Positions 1-8,528 are shown, counted from the stretch's first letter. The stretch is DNA of 64,000 nucleotides from Hyalangium gracile (GCF_020103725.1 NZ_JAHXBG010000013.1:186001-250000); one strand, 5' to 3'. A program made the numbers and translations. The notes: generated by a model from the sequence alone, not told the origin.

Positions 1-693
1 CACCATCGTGTTCGTCAGGTTGGCGCCCATGGCCTCCAGGCAGTCGATGTGGAGGTGGACGATGAGCAGCGGCTCTCCGCTCGGGCCTTCGGGAGCCGGG
101 AGCACGCGCACCGCCAGATCCCGGGCTCCGCCGCCCCGGCGCACCATGGTGGGATGGAAGCTGTTGGCCAGCGCCAGGAGCTCCTCCCTCGCCGCCAGGA
201 TGCGGTTCGAGGCCTCGGTGGGATCGCCGTAGTGCGCCACCTGCACCTGGCCGATCATGATGGAGGGGTCGGCTTCGGCCTGGAAGCCGCCAGCCTCTCG
301 CACGATCTTGGAGGCGAACGAGACGGCCGCGACCACGGACGGCTCCTCCACCGCCATGGGTACCAGGTGGTCGCGCCCGTTGACGGAGAGGTTGAGCCCC
401 AGCCCCATCGGCAGGGAGAAGACGCCCACCATGTTCTCGATCATCCGGTCCGCCAGCTCCGCCGGGAGCCCGGGGGAGTCCTGGAGCAGCTCGGAGTCCT
501 CATCGGTGAGCTGGAGCATCCGCTGGAGCTTCTCCAGGCGCTCCCGCCGCGACAGCTTGTGGAAGCCGGCCAGCCGGGACGTCACCGGTACGGGGCACGT
601 CTCCGGTTCGCCGCTTCGCTGCGAGCCGCGCGGCTCGGGAGCGTCTGGAAGGACTTGTCGAAGGAGGGGAGCTGCATCGCAGTCATGCTTCAT
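1..693 (-). CDS. mvaA: Class II HMG-CoA reductase, 5' part only
   Basis: Hydroxymethylglutaryl-CoA reductase interconverts HMG-CoA and mevalonate in isoprenoid metabolism. About 231 N-terminal codons are present; the C-terminal part lies beyond the left edge. Visible hallmarks are SRLAGFHKLSRRERL near residue 40, the ENMVGVFSLPMG block (class II enzymes place the catalytic Glu here), then VPMAVEEPSVVAAVS and an AGGF motif, all typical of class II enzymes. The ATG at 693 overlaps the stop of the upstream polyprenyl synthetase by 4 bp (ATGA), so translation is probably coupled. The first ~38 residues look unlike the family and could be out of frame. An alternative start is the GTG of VTSRLAG, about 38 codons in. 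In myxobacteria this enzyme feeds the mevalonate pathway, which supports a biosynthetic role despite the class II type; that point is inferred from context. Confidence 0.88.
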   Translation of the reverse strand, partial: MKHDCDAAPLLRQVLPDAPEPRGSQRSGEPETCPVPVTSRLAGFHKLSRRERLEKLQRMLQLTDEDSELLQDSPGLPAELADRMIENMVGVFSLPMGLGLNLSVNGRDHLVPMAVEEPSVVAAVSFASKIVREAGGFQAEADPSIMIGQVQVAHYGDPTEASNRILAAREELLALANSFHPTMVRRGGGARDLAVRVLPAPEGPSGEPLLIVHLHIDCLEAMGANLTNTMV

Positions 694-1631
694 TGCACTT
701 GCTCCGGGTGTAGGGGATCCAATGCGTCACGAGCGATCGCGGCCAGGGGGCCGTCTGGTCCCTCGAGTGGCTCGATGGCGGCGATCGCTTCGGCCACCTT
801 CCGGACCGCGAGGGCTCTCGAGGTCTTCAGACCCAGCACGGAGGCGAAGGTGATACGGCCGGCGACGGTCTCCGTCTCAGCGGTCGCGTCGCTCGCCCTG
901 GCCCGCAGGTCGTCGCCGATCAGGAAGGCGAGCCCCACGGCGTCTCCGTAGACATCCACGCGCGCCAGGGTGTCCTCGTCCGCTCCCGCGGCGAGCGCTC
1001 CCATGCGGCACGAGGCGCGGATGAAGCCGCCGGTCTTCATCGAGTGCACCTGCAGCAGGTAGGCCAGGCGGGCGTCACGGTCGTTGACGAGGTCGGGCAC
1101 CTGCCTGCTCACCATGCCCATCAGGCCCGTGCCCATGGCCAGCTCCCGGGAGAGCCGGGCGCGCACTGGCTCCGGTCCGCTCGAGAGCAGACGGAAGGCT
1201 TCGAGGATCAGAGCGTCGCCCGCTTGGGTGGCCAGGGTCTCGCCGAAGGCTCTCGAGGAAGAGGGCCGTCCGCGGCTCAGGGCTCTGTCGTCCATGGCCC
1301 GCAGGTCTTCGTGGATCTGCGAGCAGGTCTGGATGAGCTCGAGCGCGCATGCGGCGTCCTCCACCACCCGAGGGGGCACGCGCGCGCCGCTCACGGCCTC
1401 CGCGACAGCCAGGCACAGCACCGCCCGTCTTCGCTCGCTCTCGGCCAGCAGCGAGTAGCGCAACGCCTTCCTGACGAGGAGCGGCGAGCTGGGGGGGAGT
1501 TCGACCAGACGGGCGAGCAGAAGCGCTTCCAGCTGCGCCTTCCGCGACGCCACGTAGGTGTCTGCTTCGAAGGGGGAGGGGACCGCACCCTGTTCCACAT
1601 CCATCGACTCGAGCATCATCATCACCGCCAT
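690..1631 (-). CDS. Polyprenyl synthetase-like (trans-isoprenyl diphosphate synthase) protein
   Basis: This family condenses isopentenyl diphosphate with allylic diphosphates to give FPP or GGPP. The first aspartate-rich region reads IHEDLRAMDDRALSRGRPSSS, so the canonical DDxxxxD has become EDxxxMD, while the trailing RGRP block is kept. The second region reads FLIGDDLRARASD, keeping DD but losing the fifth-position Asp of DDxxD. The fold is clear, but activity or chain length may be altered. I chose the ATG at 1631 (MAVMMMLESMDV), which follows GAAGAAGA at a loose spacing; ATGs at 1622 and 1604 are alternatives, and the frame stays open to 1721. The gene precedes and overlaps the HMG-CoA reductase gene, suggesting a mevalonate-to-prenyl operon. 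Confidence 0.8.
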   Translation of the reverse strand: MAVMMMLESMDVEQGAVPSPFEADTYVASRKAQLEALLLARLVELPPSSPLLVRKALRYSLLAESERRRAVLCLAVAEAVSGARVPPRVVEDAACALELIQTCSQIHEDLRAMDDRALSRGRPSSSRAFGETLATQAGDALILEAFRLLSSGPEPVRARLSRELAMGTGLMGMVSRQVPDLVNDRDARLAYLLQVHSMKTGGFIRASCRMGALAAGADEDTLARVDVYGDAVGLAFLIGDDLRARASDATAETETVAGRITFASVLGLKTSRALAVRKVAEAIAAIEPLEGPDGPLAAIARDALDPLHPEQVQ

Positions 1632-1805
1632 CCAGAGGAGTCTTCTTCGATGGAGCAGGCTCCCTGAATGTGTGATGTGCCCCGGCCGGAATCCTCCCGA
1701 GGGGCCACGCTGGCTTTTCAACCCTCAGGCCCTCAGAGTGACGATGGGGGAGCTTGCCCCCGCACGGTCGCCTCGTGGCCGAGCACTCTGCACTGGAGAC
1801 GACGC

Positions 1806-2231
1806 GTGACCCCGGAACAGAACAAGGCACTCGTGGTGAGGCTGTTCGAAGAGCTGCTCAACCAGCGCAATGTCTCTCGGGTCTCCGAGTTCCTGAGCCC
1901 TGGCTTCGAGCGTCATGACATCGGCCAGCTGTTCCCGGATCGCGTCGGGGCCGAGGGCACCAAGGATCATGTCGCGATGCTGCTGGCCGGGATCCCGGAC
2001 ATCCGCATGGATCTCATCGACGTGTTCGCGGAGGGAGATCGGGTGTGTGCGCGCTATGTGGCGCATGGCACCCACACGGGAGAGCTGTTCGGGCGGCCTG
2101 GCACGGGCAATCCCGTGCGCTGGGAGGGCATCAACATCTACCGCCTGGTCGACGGGAAGATCGCCGAGACATGGCAGCTCGCCGACAACCTCCGGTTGCT
2201 GCGGCAGATCGGCGTACTGCCAGCTGCCTGA
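1806..2231 (+). CDS. SnoaL-like / ester cyclase family protein
   Basis: A 141-residue protein of the NTF2-like alpha+beta barrel fold. It starts VTPEQNKALVVRLFEELLNQ and contains the family's FLSPGFERHD, VFAEGDRVCARYVAHGTHTGE and INIYRLVDGKIAETWQLAD segments. SnoaL-like proteins include polyketide cyclases and many uncharacterised small-molecule enzymes; the substrate here is unknown. The frame opens upstream to 1668, but similarity to the family begins at the GTG at 1806, which I took as the start. It stands alone between the divergent isoprenoid genes and the graspetide cluster, with about 160 bp before the precursor gene and no evident functional link to it. Confidence 0.75.
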   Translation: MTPEQNKALVVRLFEELLNQRNVSRVSEFLSPGFERHDIGQLFPDRVGAEGTKDHVAMLLAGIPDIRMDLIDVFAEGDRVCARYVAHGTHTGELFGRPGTGNPVRWEGINIYRLVDGKIAETWQLADNLRLLRQIGVLPAA

Positions 2232-2393
2232 GTGCTTCGAGTGCTCCCGCGCTGGACGGGCAGGGGGCCCCGCTCGACATCTTGGTTCCTCACATCCGGT
2301 CTCCGACCTGTCGAACCTCATCGAGGACACGGCGCGCACCGCGTCGAGTCCTCGCGCAGCCGCCTGATGAACAGGCGGCAAAGGAGACGGGTG

Positions 2394-2585
2394 ATGAAGA
2401 AGACCGCAGCGGACAAGGCACAGCAGAAGGGAAAGAAGCCGTTCTTCGCGCGCTTGCTGGAGGCGCAGGACCTGGAGCAGGCGTCGGGAGGCACCACCTT
2501 CCAGACCAAGAAGTACCCCTCGGACTCGGATGAGTTCTTCACGATGAAGTACCCCTCGGACTCGGACGAGGACTTCTCCAAGTAG
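2394..2585 (+). CDS. mvdA: Microviridin-type graspetide precursor with two cores
   Basis: A 63-residue ribosomal precursor peptide. The leader carries PFFARLLEAQ at residues 16-25, matching the conserved PFFARFL recognition helix bound by microviridin ATP-grasp enzymes. Two core copies follow: TKKYPSDSDE at 38-47 and TMKYPSDSDE at 50-59, then DFSK. Each fits the T-x-K/R-x-P-S-D-x-D-E graspetide motif. By analogy with microviridin, Thr and Ser hydroxyls would be esterified to Asp side chains and Lys joined to Glu by an amide, giving a tricyclic cage per core. The start is the ATG at 2394, seven bases after AGGAG (2382-2386). An upstream in-frame ATG at 2367 has no such site. The two ATP-grasp ligases follow directly. 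The product is predicted to be a serine protease inhibitor, as for known microviridins. Confidence 0.93.
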   Translation: MKKTAADKAQQKGKKPFFARLLEAQDLEQASGGTTFQTKKYPSDSDEFFTMKYPSDSDEDFSK

Positions 2586-2617
2586 CCACTCGTCGTCTCA
2601 CCCCGAGGACCTCTCCC

Positions 2618-3640
2618 ATGCTCCCCGCTCGCGACATCGTCCTGCTCGTCACCCACAGCCGGGACCACTTCACGGTGGACCGGGTCGCGCAGGAGGTGTC
2701 GCGGCGGGGAGCACATCCGCTGCGCGTCGACACCGATGGCTTTCCCTCCGAACTCGAGCTGACGACCGAGATGGATGGCGACAGCGGTGGGGTGACGCTG
2801 CGCACCGCCACCCAGGAGATTCCGGGCGAGGCCATCCGCGCCGCGTGGTTGCGGCGGCTGGGGCTCCCTCGGATCGCCGAGGACATGGAGCCCGTCTGGC
2901 GCGAAGGCTGCGTGCGCGAGTCGCAGGCGGCGATCGAGGGATTTCTCGGGGGGCTGGAGGCCGCCGGCTGCCGCTTCATCAACCCGCTCGAAGCCGGGCG
3001 CGCCGCCACCCACAAGCTGCAGCAGCTCCGCCTGGCTCGCTCGCTGGGCCTCGAGGTACCACGCACGCTGGTGACCAATGAGCCGGCCCGCGTGCGCTCC
3101 TTCTTCGAGCAGGTCGAGCGCCGCATGGTCGCCAAGATGCTGACGCCCCTGAGCCAGTCCATGGAGGGAGACCAGCCCTTCGTCTACACGAGCGCCATCG
3201 GCCCCGAGCACCTCGAGGAGCTCGACGGTCTGAGCCAGAGCCCCATGGTGTTCCAGGAGCGCATCGACAAGGCCCGCGAGCTGCGGGTCATCGTCGTAGG
3301 CCACCAGTGCTTCGTGGGCGCCATCGATGCCTCGGGCTCGGCGGCGGGCCAGGTGGACTGGAGGCGGGCCGGGCGCGGGGAGTGTGGTTGGGCGCCGGGT
3401 GAGCTGCCAGCGGACGTGGCCGCTCGGCTGCAGCGCCTGGTGGCGAGCCTGGGGCTCGTGTACGGCGCCGCGGATCTGATCGTCACACCCGACGGGAGGC
3501 ACGTCTTCCTCGAGGTGAACCCTGGGGGTGAGTGGGGAATGCTCGAGCGCGATCTCGGCCTGCCCATTGCCGCGGCCCTGGCCGATGCGCTCGTCGTCGA
3601 AGACGGCCTCCCCCGACAGCCTGCTCCGGAGAGCCCATGA
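2618..3640 (+). CDS. mvdC: MvdC-type ATP-grasp ligase (graspetide lactam/lactone maturase)
   Basis: A 340-residue ATP-grasp ligase of the microviridin maturase family. Recognisable blocks are VTHSRDHFTVDRV at the N-terminus, the HKLQQLRLARSLGLEVPRTLVTN stretch that joins the pre-ATP-grasp and ATP-grasp domains (residues ~128-150), VAKMLTPLSQSME, PMVFQERIDKARELRV and the metal/ATP-binding FLEVNPGGEWGMLERDL near 295-312. The pattern resembles MvdC (MdnB), which in microviridin biosynthesis forms the Lys-Glu omega-amide after ester formation. It lies 32 bp after the precursor and overlaps the next gene by 4 bp (ATGA at 3637-3640), so all three form one transcription unit. Confidence 0.9.
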   Translation: MLPARDIVLLVTHSRDHFTVDRVAQEVSRRGAHPLRVDTDGFPSELELTTEMDGDSGGVTLRTATQEIPGEAIRAAWLRRLGLPRIAEDMEPVWREGCVRESQAAIEGFLGGLEAAGCRFINPLEAGRAATHKLQQLRLARSLGLEVPRTLVTNEPARVRSFFEQVERRMVAKMLTPLSQSMEGDQPFVYTSAIGPEHLEELDGLSQSPMVFQERIDKARELRVIVVGHQCFVGAIDASGSAAGQVDWRRAGRGECGWAPGELPADVAARLQRLVASLGLVYGAADLIVTPDGRHVFLEVNPGGEWGMLERDLGLPIAAALADALVVEDGLPRQPAPESP

Positions 3641-4686
3641 CCATCCTCATCGTGACCCGCTCCAGTGACCAGATGGCGCCCGCGGCCGTGGCACGCGCCC
3701 TCGCGGACCGGGGCGTGCCGTCCTACCGCTTCGACACCGATCTGTTCCCCACCCAGGTCCGGCTCGTGCTCGATGAGCGCGGTGGCGGCTGGCTGTCCGG
3801 ACCCGAGGGGGTGCTCGCGCTGAAGGACATCTCGGCGGTCTGGTATCGCCGCAGCGCGACGGGCGAGCGCATTCCCAGGGAGCTCGATCCGCAGCTGCGC
3901 CAGCCCTCGGTGGAGGAGAGCCGGCGCGTGGTGTTCGGGATGCTGGCGGCGCTCGGCGTCTTCCAGCTGGACGCGCTCGAGACCGTGCGGCGCGCGGAGC
4001 ACAAGCCGCTGCAGCTCGAGCTGGCGCGCTCCCTGGGGCTGGATGTTCCCCGGACGATCATGACCAACGACGCGGAGGCGGTGCGCGCCTTCGCCGCGAG
4101 CTGCGCCGGAGGCGTGGTGACGAAGATGATGTCGTCGTTCGCCGTCTACGACGAGCAAGGCCAGGAGCAGGTGGTGTTCACGACGCCCCTGGAGGCTCCG
4201 GCGCTTGAGGACCTGGAGGGCCTGGAGCTGTGTCCGATGACCTTCCAGGAGCGGATCGCCAAGGCGCTCGAGCTGCGCGTGACGGTGGTGGGAGACCGGG
4301 TGATGGCCGCCGCCATCGACTCGCAGGCGCTCCCCGGGGCCCGCAACGACTGGCGCCGGCAGGGGCTGGCGCTCCTGGAGGCCTGGCAGCACTACACGCT
4401 GCCCAAGCCGGTCGAGCGCCAGGTGCTGGCGCTGATGGCGGCGCTGGGGCTCAACTATGGCGCCTTCGACTTCATCGTCACGCCCGAGGGACGCCACGTC
4501 TTCCTCGAGGTGAACCCGGCGGGCGAGTTCATGTGGCTGACGCAGTACCCGGGGCTGCCCATCGCCGAGGCCCTGGCGGACGTGCTGACCGGACGCGCGG
4601 TGCGCCGGTATGGGGCTCAGGGAACCGGCGGTCGGATCCGCACCCAGGTGCTCGACGTCGAGCTCGAGACCTCCGTTCCCCAGTAG
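3637..4686 (+). CDS. mvdD: MvdD-type ATP-grasp ligase (graspetide omega-ester maturase)
   Basis: A 349-residue ATP-grasp ligase resembling MvdD (MdnC), which forms the omega-ester links between Thr/Ser and Asp/Glu of microviridin cores. Diagnostic blocks are RFDTDLFPTQVRL, SAVWYRRSATGERIP, the RRAEHKPLQLELARSLGLDVP stretch, VTKMMSSFAVYDEQGQEQVV, PMTFQERIAKALELRVTVVG and FLEVNPAGEF. The start ATG at 3637 overlaps the mvdC stop. The last ~30 residues extend past the usual end of the family, and the 3' end overlaps the convergent lipoprotein gene by 70 bp. No acetyltransferase, protease or transporter gene follows, although these accompany several cyanobacterial microviridin clusters. Confidence 0.92.
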   Translation: MTILIVTRSSDQMAPAAVARALADRGVPSYRFDTDLFPTQVRLVLDERGGGWLSGPEGVLALKDISAVWYRRSATGERIPRELDPQLRQPSVEESRRVVFGMLAALGVFQLDALETVRRAEHKPLQLELARSLGLDVPRTIMTNDAEAVRAFAASCAGGVVTKMMSSFAVYDEQGQEQVVFTTPLEAPALEDLEGLELCPMTFQERIAKALELRVTVVGDRVMAAAIDSQALPGARNDWRRQGLALLEAWQHYTLPKPVERQVLALMAALGLNYGAFDFIVTPEGRHVFLEVNPAGEFMWLTQYPGLPIAEALADVLTGRAVRRYGAQGTGGRIRTQVLDVELETSVPQ

Positions 4687-5960
4687 AAGCCATGAGAGGC
4701 ATAGGGACTGAACAGCTTCGTGTCGAGCGCCTCGAGGACGAGCGTCTTCTGCCGCGGAACCCAGGTCACCACGCCGGCGATGTAGGGCTTCCAGAGCGCC
4801 GAGTCGGTACGAGCGACGATGGGAACCGCCGAGGGGCGCATCAGCGGCGTGGCGAGCGGGACGATGTTGGCCCCGATCGACAGCGAGCCCTGCTCCTGGA
4901 GTTGCCCCTGGGCCCACACCCAGCGGCGGATGAGCCCCATGGTCAGCCCCGAGGGCGCGGGCACGGGCGGATCCTTGGTCCACAGGATGCCGGGCTCGAA
5001 GCCGTAGATTTCTCCGGGCAGCAGCAGGCACTCCCCTGGCGCGCGCTGGAACCTCCCGGACAGCAGCTGGTGCCGGCAGACCTGCACGGCGGAGTCGTTC
5101 CCCAACCTGGCGCGGGTGGCGACAGCCAGCCAGTCTCCGTTGCGCACCAGGGCCGCATAGGGGCTGTGCGACTGGATCTGCGCGATGGGGCGCGTCCAGG
5201 GTTCGGCGGCTCCAGCCTCCAGGTCACCGTCCTGGAAGGTGTAGCGCACCAGCGAGTGCTGATGCAGCACGACCAGCTCCTCCGCGACCGCGACCAGGAA
5301 CTCCGGAGTGCTCTGCAAGTGGGAGAGGGAGCCCGTCAGCAGCAGCTCCGTGCCTGTGTCCACGTACCGCTCGACGGTCGAGCTCCCCACCACCCAGATC
5401 ACATCCCCGGAGACGGCCAGCCTGGAGCTGCTGGAGAAGACCCGCGCGCTCGTCCTGTCGCGCAGCACGCGGGTGTCACAGACCCAGGCGCCCTGGAGCG
5501 TGCGCTCGAGCGAGCCACACGTGCCAGGCAGCGGCGTGCTGGAAGTCTCCGCGGTGCGGTCGCTCGCTACGAGGAAGTCGAACTGGTGGATGCCTCCCAC
5601 CTGGGAGAACGCCACAAGGATGTGGTGCGGCCCCGGGCGCTCGGGGGTGAACGTGAGGACCGAGGGCAGGCCGCGCTCACCGAGCTCGATCTGGTGGGCG
5701 ACCGGCTCGCCGCTCGGCCCCTCCACCTCGGCGGTGACGGAGGTGGGTTGGGGATCGTCGATGCCGCAGCTGCTGCTGAAGGGCATGACGTCCACGGTGA
5801 CCTGCTGGCCCGAAAGGAAGAGCCCCAGCCCGGTCACCGGCGGGGGCTGCGAGCCGATGACAAAGCACTCAGGGGGAGGCGGGGCATCATCCGAGCAGGC
5901 CGAGAGCCCGAGCAGCGTCGAGGCGGCAACGGCGAGACGGAGCGTCCGAGAGAGCATCAT
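4617..5960 (-). CDS. Putative lipoprotein, function unknown
   Basis: A ~447-residue exported protein. The N-terminus (MMLSRTLRLAVAASTLLGLSAC) is a lipoprotein signal peptide with lipobox LSAC, so Cys is the expected lipid attachment site. A C-containing, proline-rich start follows (SDDAPPPPECF). A region with beta-sandwich character (about residues 40-130) precedes a long stretch of short hydrophobic strands (VIWVVGSSTVERYV, LVVLHQHSLVRYTF, WLAVATRARLG) suggestive of a beta-propeller. No catalytic motif is visible. I chose the ATG at 5960 because GAGGA lies five bases upstream; the frame also opens at 5972. It is convergent with mvdD and overlaps its last 70 bp. Membership of the graspetide cluster is unlikely because of orientation. 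Confidence 0.75.
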   Translation of the reverse strand: MMLSRTLRLAVAASTLLGLSACSDDAPPPPECFVIGSQPPPVTGLGLFLSGQQVTVDVMPFSSSCGIDDPQPTSVTAEVEGPSGEPVAHQIELGERGLPSVLTFTPERPGPHHILVAFSQVGGIHQFDFLVASDRTAETSSTPLPGTCGSLERTLQGAWVCDTRVLRDRTSARVFSSSSRLAVSGDVIWVVGSSTVERYVDTGTELLLTGSLSHLQSTPEFLVAVAEELVVLHQHSLVRYTFQDGDLEAGAAEPWTRPIAQIQSHSPYAALVRNGDWLAVATRARLGNDSAVQVCRHQLLSGRFQRAPGECLLLPGEIYGFEPGILWTKDPPVPAPSGLTMGLIRRWVWAQGQLQEQGSLSIGANIVPLATPLMRPSAVPIVARTDSALWKPYIAGVVTWVPRQKTLVLEALDTKLFSPYASHGFYWGTEVSSSTSSTWVRIRPPVP

Positions 5961-6008
5961 GAGAGTCCTCATCGCATGTTGAAGCTGCCAGGAGGGACCG
6001 CGCGCGCG

Positions 6009-7232
6009 CTACCGCTTCCGCCGCAGGCTCGCCACGTCCTTCCGCACGGCCTTCTGCGCCTCCTGAAGCGCCGTCTTCGGGGAGGAGGCCTTGCGCGTGA
6101 TGGCGTTCATGGCCGAGGTCATCGGGGACCAGAGCATCGTCATCTCCGCCACGTTGGGCATGGGGACGGCGGTCTCCGCCTGAGTGCGGAACGCGGCCAG
6201 CGTCGCGTCCTTCGCGATCTCCGGATCCTTATAGATGGGCTCGAAGGCGGGGTTCTGGCGCCCCACCTGCGCCATGATCTTCGCTCCCTCCGGGCCCGTG
6301 AGGTAGCTCACGAAGTCGAACGCCGCCTCCTTGTTCTTGGACGGCGCGGCCACGGCGACACCCTCCACCGTCATCCACGGCCGCATCGGCTTGCCACCGG
6401 CCTCGTCCACCGTGGGCAGCGGGGCCAGCCCGTAGTCGATCTCCGGGGCAATCTCTCCCAGGAACCACGGGCCCGAGAACACCATGGACGCCTGGCCGGC
6501 GTTGAACAGCGAGGTGGTCAGCACCGTGGAGGGCTCGGGCGGCAGGATGCGATCCTTGTCCACCCAGCGCAGCAGCAGCTCCATCGCCTTCACGTTCTCG
6601 GGCGCGTCCAGGCGAGGCGTGGGGCCCGGATCGAACACGCGGCCGCCAAACGCGTTCATCAGCGCCGCGTGGTAGTAGAAGTCCGTGTACGGGTAGACGA
6701 GGCACGTGGAGCCCTGGGCCGGCGCTGCCTTCTTGCAGGCGGCCAGCAACTCCCCCGTCGTCTTCGGCGGCCTGGCCACCAGCTTCTTGTTGTAGATGAG
6801 GGTGATGACCTTGAAGTTCAGGGGCAGTCCGTAGACGGAGCCCCGATAGGTCATCGCCTCCAGCGTGCTGGGGATGAAGCGCTTCTTGACGGCGTCATCC
6901 AGGAAGAAGTCGAGCGGCTCGAGCGTGTTGCCGCTCTCCACCCAGCCTCCGAGCCGGTCCTGCGGGAAGATGAAGATGTCCGGCCCAACGCCTCGCGGCA
7001 CGGTGGCGGTGATCTTGTCCGTGAAGGCGTCCGAGGGAATGGCGCGCAGAGCGACCTTCACACCCGAGCCGCCCTTGGCCGCGTTGTAGGCGGCGACCAC
7101 CTTCTCCAGCCCGGCGCGCTCGGCGGCCCGGTAGCCGTGCCAGACTTGAAGCTCGGTGGGCCCGCCCTGGGCCCACGCGAGCAGGGGCGTCGTCAGCCAG
7201 AGGAGGAGCAGGGAGAGGAAGCCGCGTCTCAT
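6009..7232 (-). CDS. ABC transporter sugar-binding protein, maltose/maltodextrin type
   Basis: A 407-residue periplasmic solute-binding protein of the MalE/family 1 type. The signal peptide is MRRGFLSLLLLWLTTPLLAWAQ. Family blocks follow: ELQVWHGY, VAAYNAAKG, GVGPDIFIFPQDRLGGWVESG, a YGLPLNFKVITLIYNKKLV hinge, FNAGQASMVFSGPWFL, and GVAVAAPSKNKEAAFDFVSYL. These are characteristic of binding proteins for maltooligosaccharides or related sugars. The ATG at 7232 has GAGG eight bases upstream; the frame stays open to 7331 without a better site. No malF/malG-like permease or ATPase gene lies nearby, so it must use a distant transporter or act alone. Confidence 0.85.
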   Translation of the reverse strand: MRRGFLSLLLLWLTTPLLAWAQGGPTELQVWHGYRAAERAGLEKVVAAYNAAKGGSGVKVALRAIPSDAFTDKITATVPRGVGPDIFIFPQDRLGGWVESGNTLEPLDFFLDDAVKKRFIPSTLEAMTYRGSVYGLPLNFKVITLIYNKKLVARPPKTTGELLAACKKAAPAQGSTCLVYPYTDFYYHAALMNAFGGRVFDPGPTPRLDAPENVKAMELLLRWVDKDRILPPEPSTVLTTSLFNAGQASMVFSGPWFLGEIAPEIDYGLAPLPTVDEAGGKPMRPWMTVEGVAVAAPSKNKEAAFDFVSYLTGPEGAKIMAQVGRQNPAFEPIYKDPEIAKDATLAAFRTQAETAVPMPNVAEMTMLWSPMTSAMNAITRKASSPKTALQEAQKAVRKDVASLRRKR

Positions 7233-7334
7233 GCGAGGGACCTCGAAGGTGAGGGCCCTACGGGAACCTCTTTCACTCCGTCGCGTCAAGCCGCGCCCCA
7301 CCGGGAGGCGTGCGCGGCCCGACATACGCACGGC

Positions 7335-8528
7335 TCACTCCAGCGCCATGCCCTGCGCGGCGGCCTGCTTCGTGGCCGACTCGATGATGGCCTTGTCGAG
7401 CGTGTCGGCCCCCGCGGAGGCCGCGGCCTTCTCCTTCTCCGCGACGAACTTCTGGCGCTCGGCCTGCAGCTTCTGGATCTTCGCCTGGATCTCCTCGCGC
7501 TCCTTCGCCTTCGCGTCGACGAGGGCCTGGCGCTCCTGCGCGCTCTTGCCCTTCAGCTCCTCCGGCAGCTCCTCATCCTTCAGGGCGTCCAGCTTCACCT
7601 TGCCCTTCTTCGTCCCGTCCACCAGGTCCCACCCCGAGTTGTCATAGAGGCGGCTCGCCTTGGACATCGCGCGGGTGGTGGCGCTGCCCGCGAACGCCGA
7701 GGCGTTGGTGTCCTGGGCCTCCTGGCGCCGCTTGGCCTCCACGCCCTTGCTGCCATAGCCGATGTACGTCTTGTTCAGCTCGCGCCCCAGCCGGGCGATC
7801 TCGTCATCCTGCGGCGCGGCGATGTACGCCACGGCCCGGTTCTGATCGATGTTGAGCGACTGGCCCTGCGCGAACTTCGCCGCCGCCGTCCAGCCCGTGC
7901 TCGAGCCCTCCTGCGCCGAGCCGCAGTGGATGGTGTTCACCGTGATGCCTCGCTCCTTCGCATCCGAGATGGCGCTCTCGTACGTCACCGGCCCCTGCGA
8001 GAAGGGCTCGTTGCCCGCGATGTAGATGAGCTTCAGGTCCCCCTGGGCCTTGCTCCACTCCAGGTTGCGCGTGGCCTTCTGGATGACCATGCCGCAGTAC
8101 TCGTCCCCGCCGCCGGTCTTCAGGCCGAACAGCTCCTCGGACACCTTGTCCAGGTCCGTGGTGAAGGGGAGGATCTGCCGGATGTAGCCGCCCTCGGCCG
8201 CCAGCGAGCTCTTGCCGTACTCGTAGAGGGCGATCTCCAGGTGCGCCAGCTTCGTGCCTCGCCGCGCCTTCTGGAACGTGTTCACCACGGTCCACAGCTG
8301 GCGCTTGGCCTGGTCGATGAGCCCATCCATGCTGCTGCTGGTGTCGAGCAGGATCGCGATCTGCACCCGCGGAGCGCTGTGAGCCGCGTCGAGCGCCGCC
8401 GGCGAGGCCCCCGTGGGCGCGGGCTTCTCCTTCGCGGGCTGGGCCTGGTGGGGCGCGGTGGGGCCGTTGGCCAGGGCCACGGTAGGGAAAGTGAGCAGAC
8501 CAAGGCCGAGAGCGAGGGGCTTGAGCAT
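7335..8528 (-). CDS. Secreted von Willebrand factor A domain protein
   Basis: A 397-residue exported protein with signal peptide [21 protein letters not shown]. The VWA domain begins near residue 55 with RVQIAILLDTSSSMDGL, a complete DxSxS MIDAS metal-binding motif, and continues through IYIAGNEPFSQGPVTY and GITVNTIHCGSAQEG. The C-terminal third is a charged helix (KERE, EIQAKIQKLQAERQKF) likely forming a coiled coil. VWA domains mediate metal-dependent protein binding; the partner is unknown. Its start has GGAGA six bases upstream. It lies 102 bp upstream of the sugar-binding protein start, in the same direction, and divergent from the efflux operon. Confidence 0.82.
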   Translation of the reverse strand: MLKPLALGLGLLTFPTVALANGPTAPHQAQPAKEKPAPTGASPAALDAAHSAPRVQIAILLDTSSSMDGLIDQAKRQLWTVVNTFQKARRGTKLAHLEIALYEYGKSSLAAEGGYIRQILPFTTDLDKVSEELFGLKTGGGDEYCGMVIQKATRNLEWSKAQGDLKLIYIAGNEPFSQGPVTYESAISDAKERGITVNTIHCGSAQEGSSTGWTAAAKFAQGQSLNIDQNRAVAYIAAPQDDEIARLGRELNKTYIGYGSKGVEAKRRQEAQDTNASAFAGSATTRAMSKASRLYDNSGWDLVDGTKKGKVKLDALKDEELPEELKGKSAQERQALVDAKAKEREEIQAKIQKLQAERQKFVAEKEKAAASAGADTLDKAIIESATKQAAAQGMALE

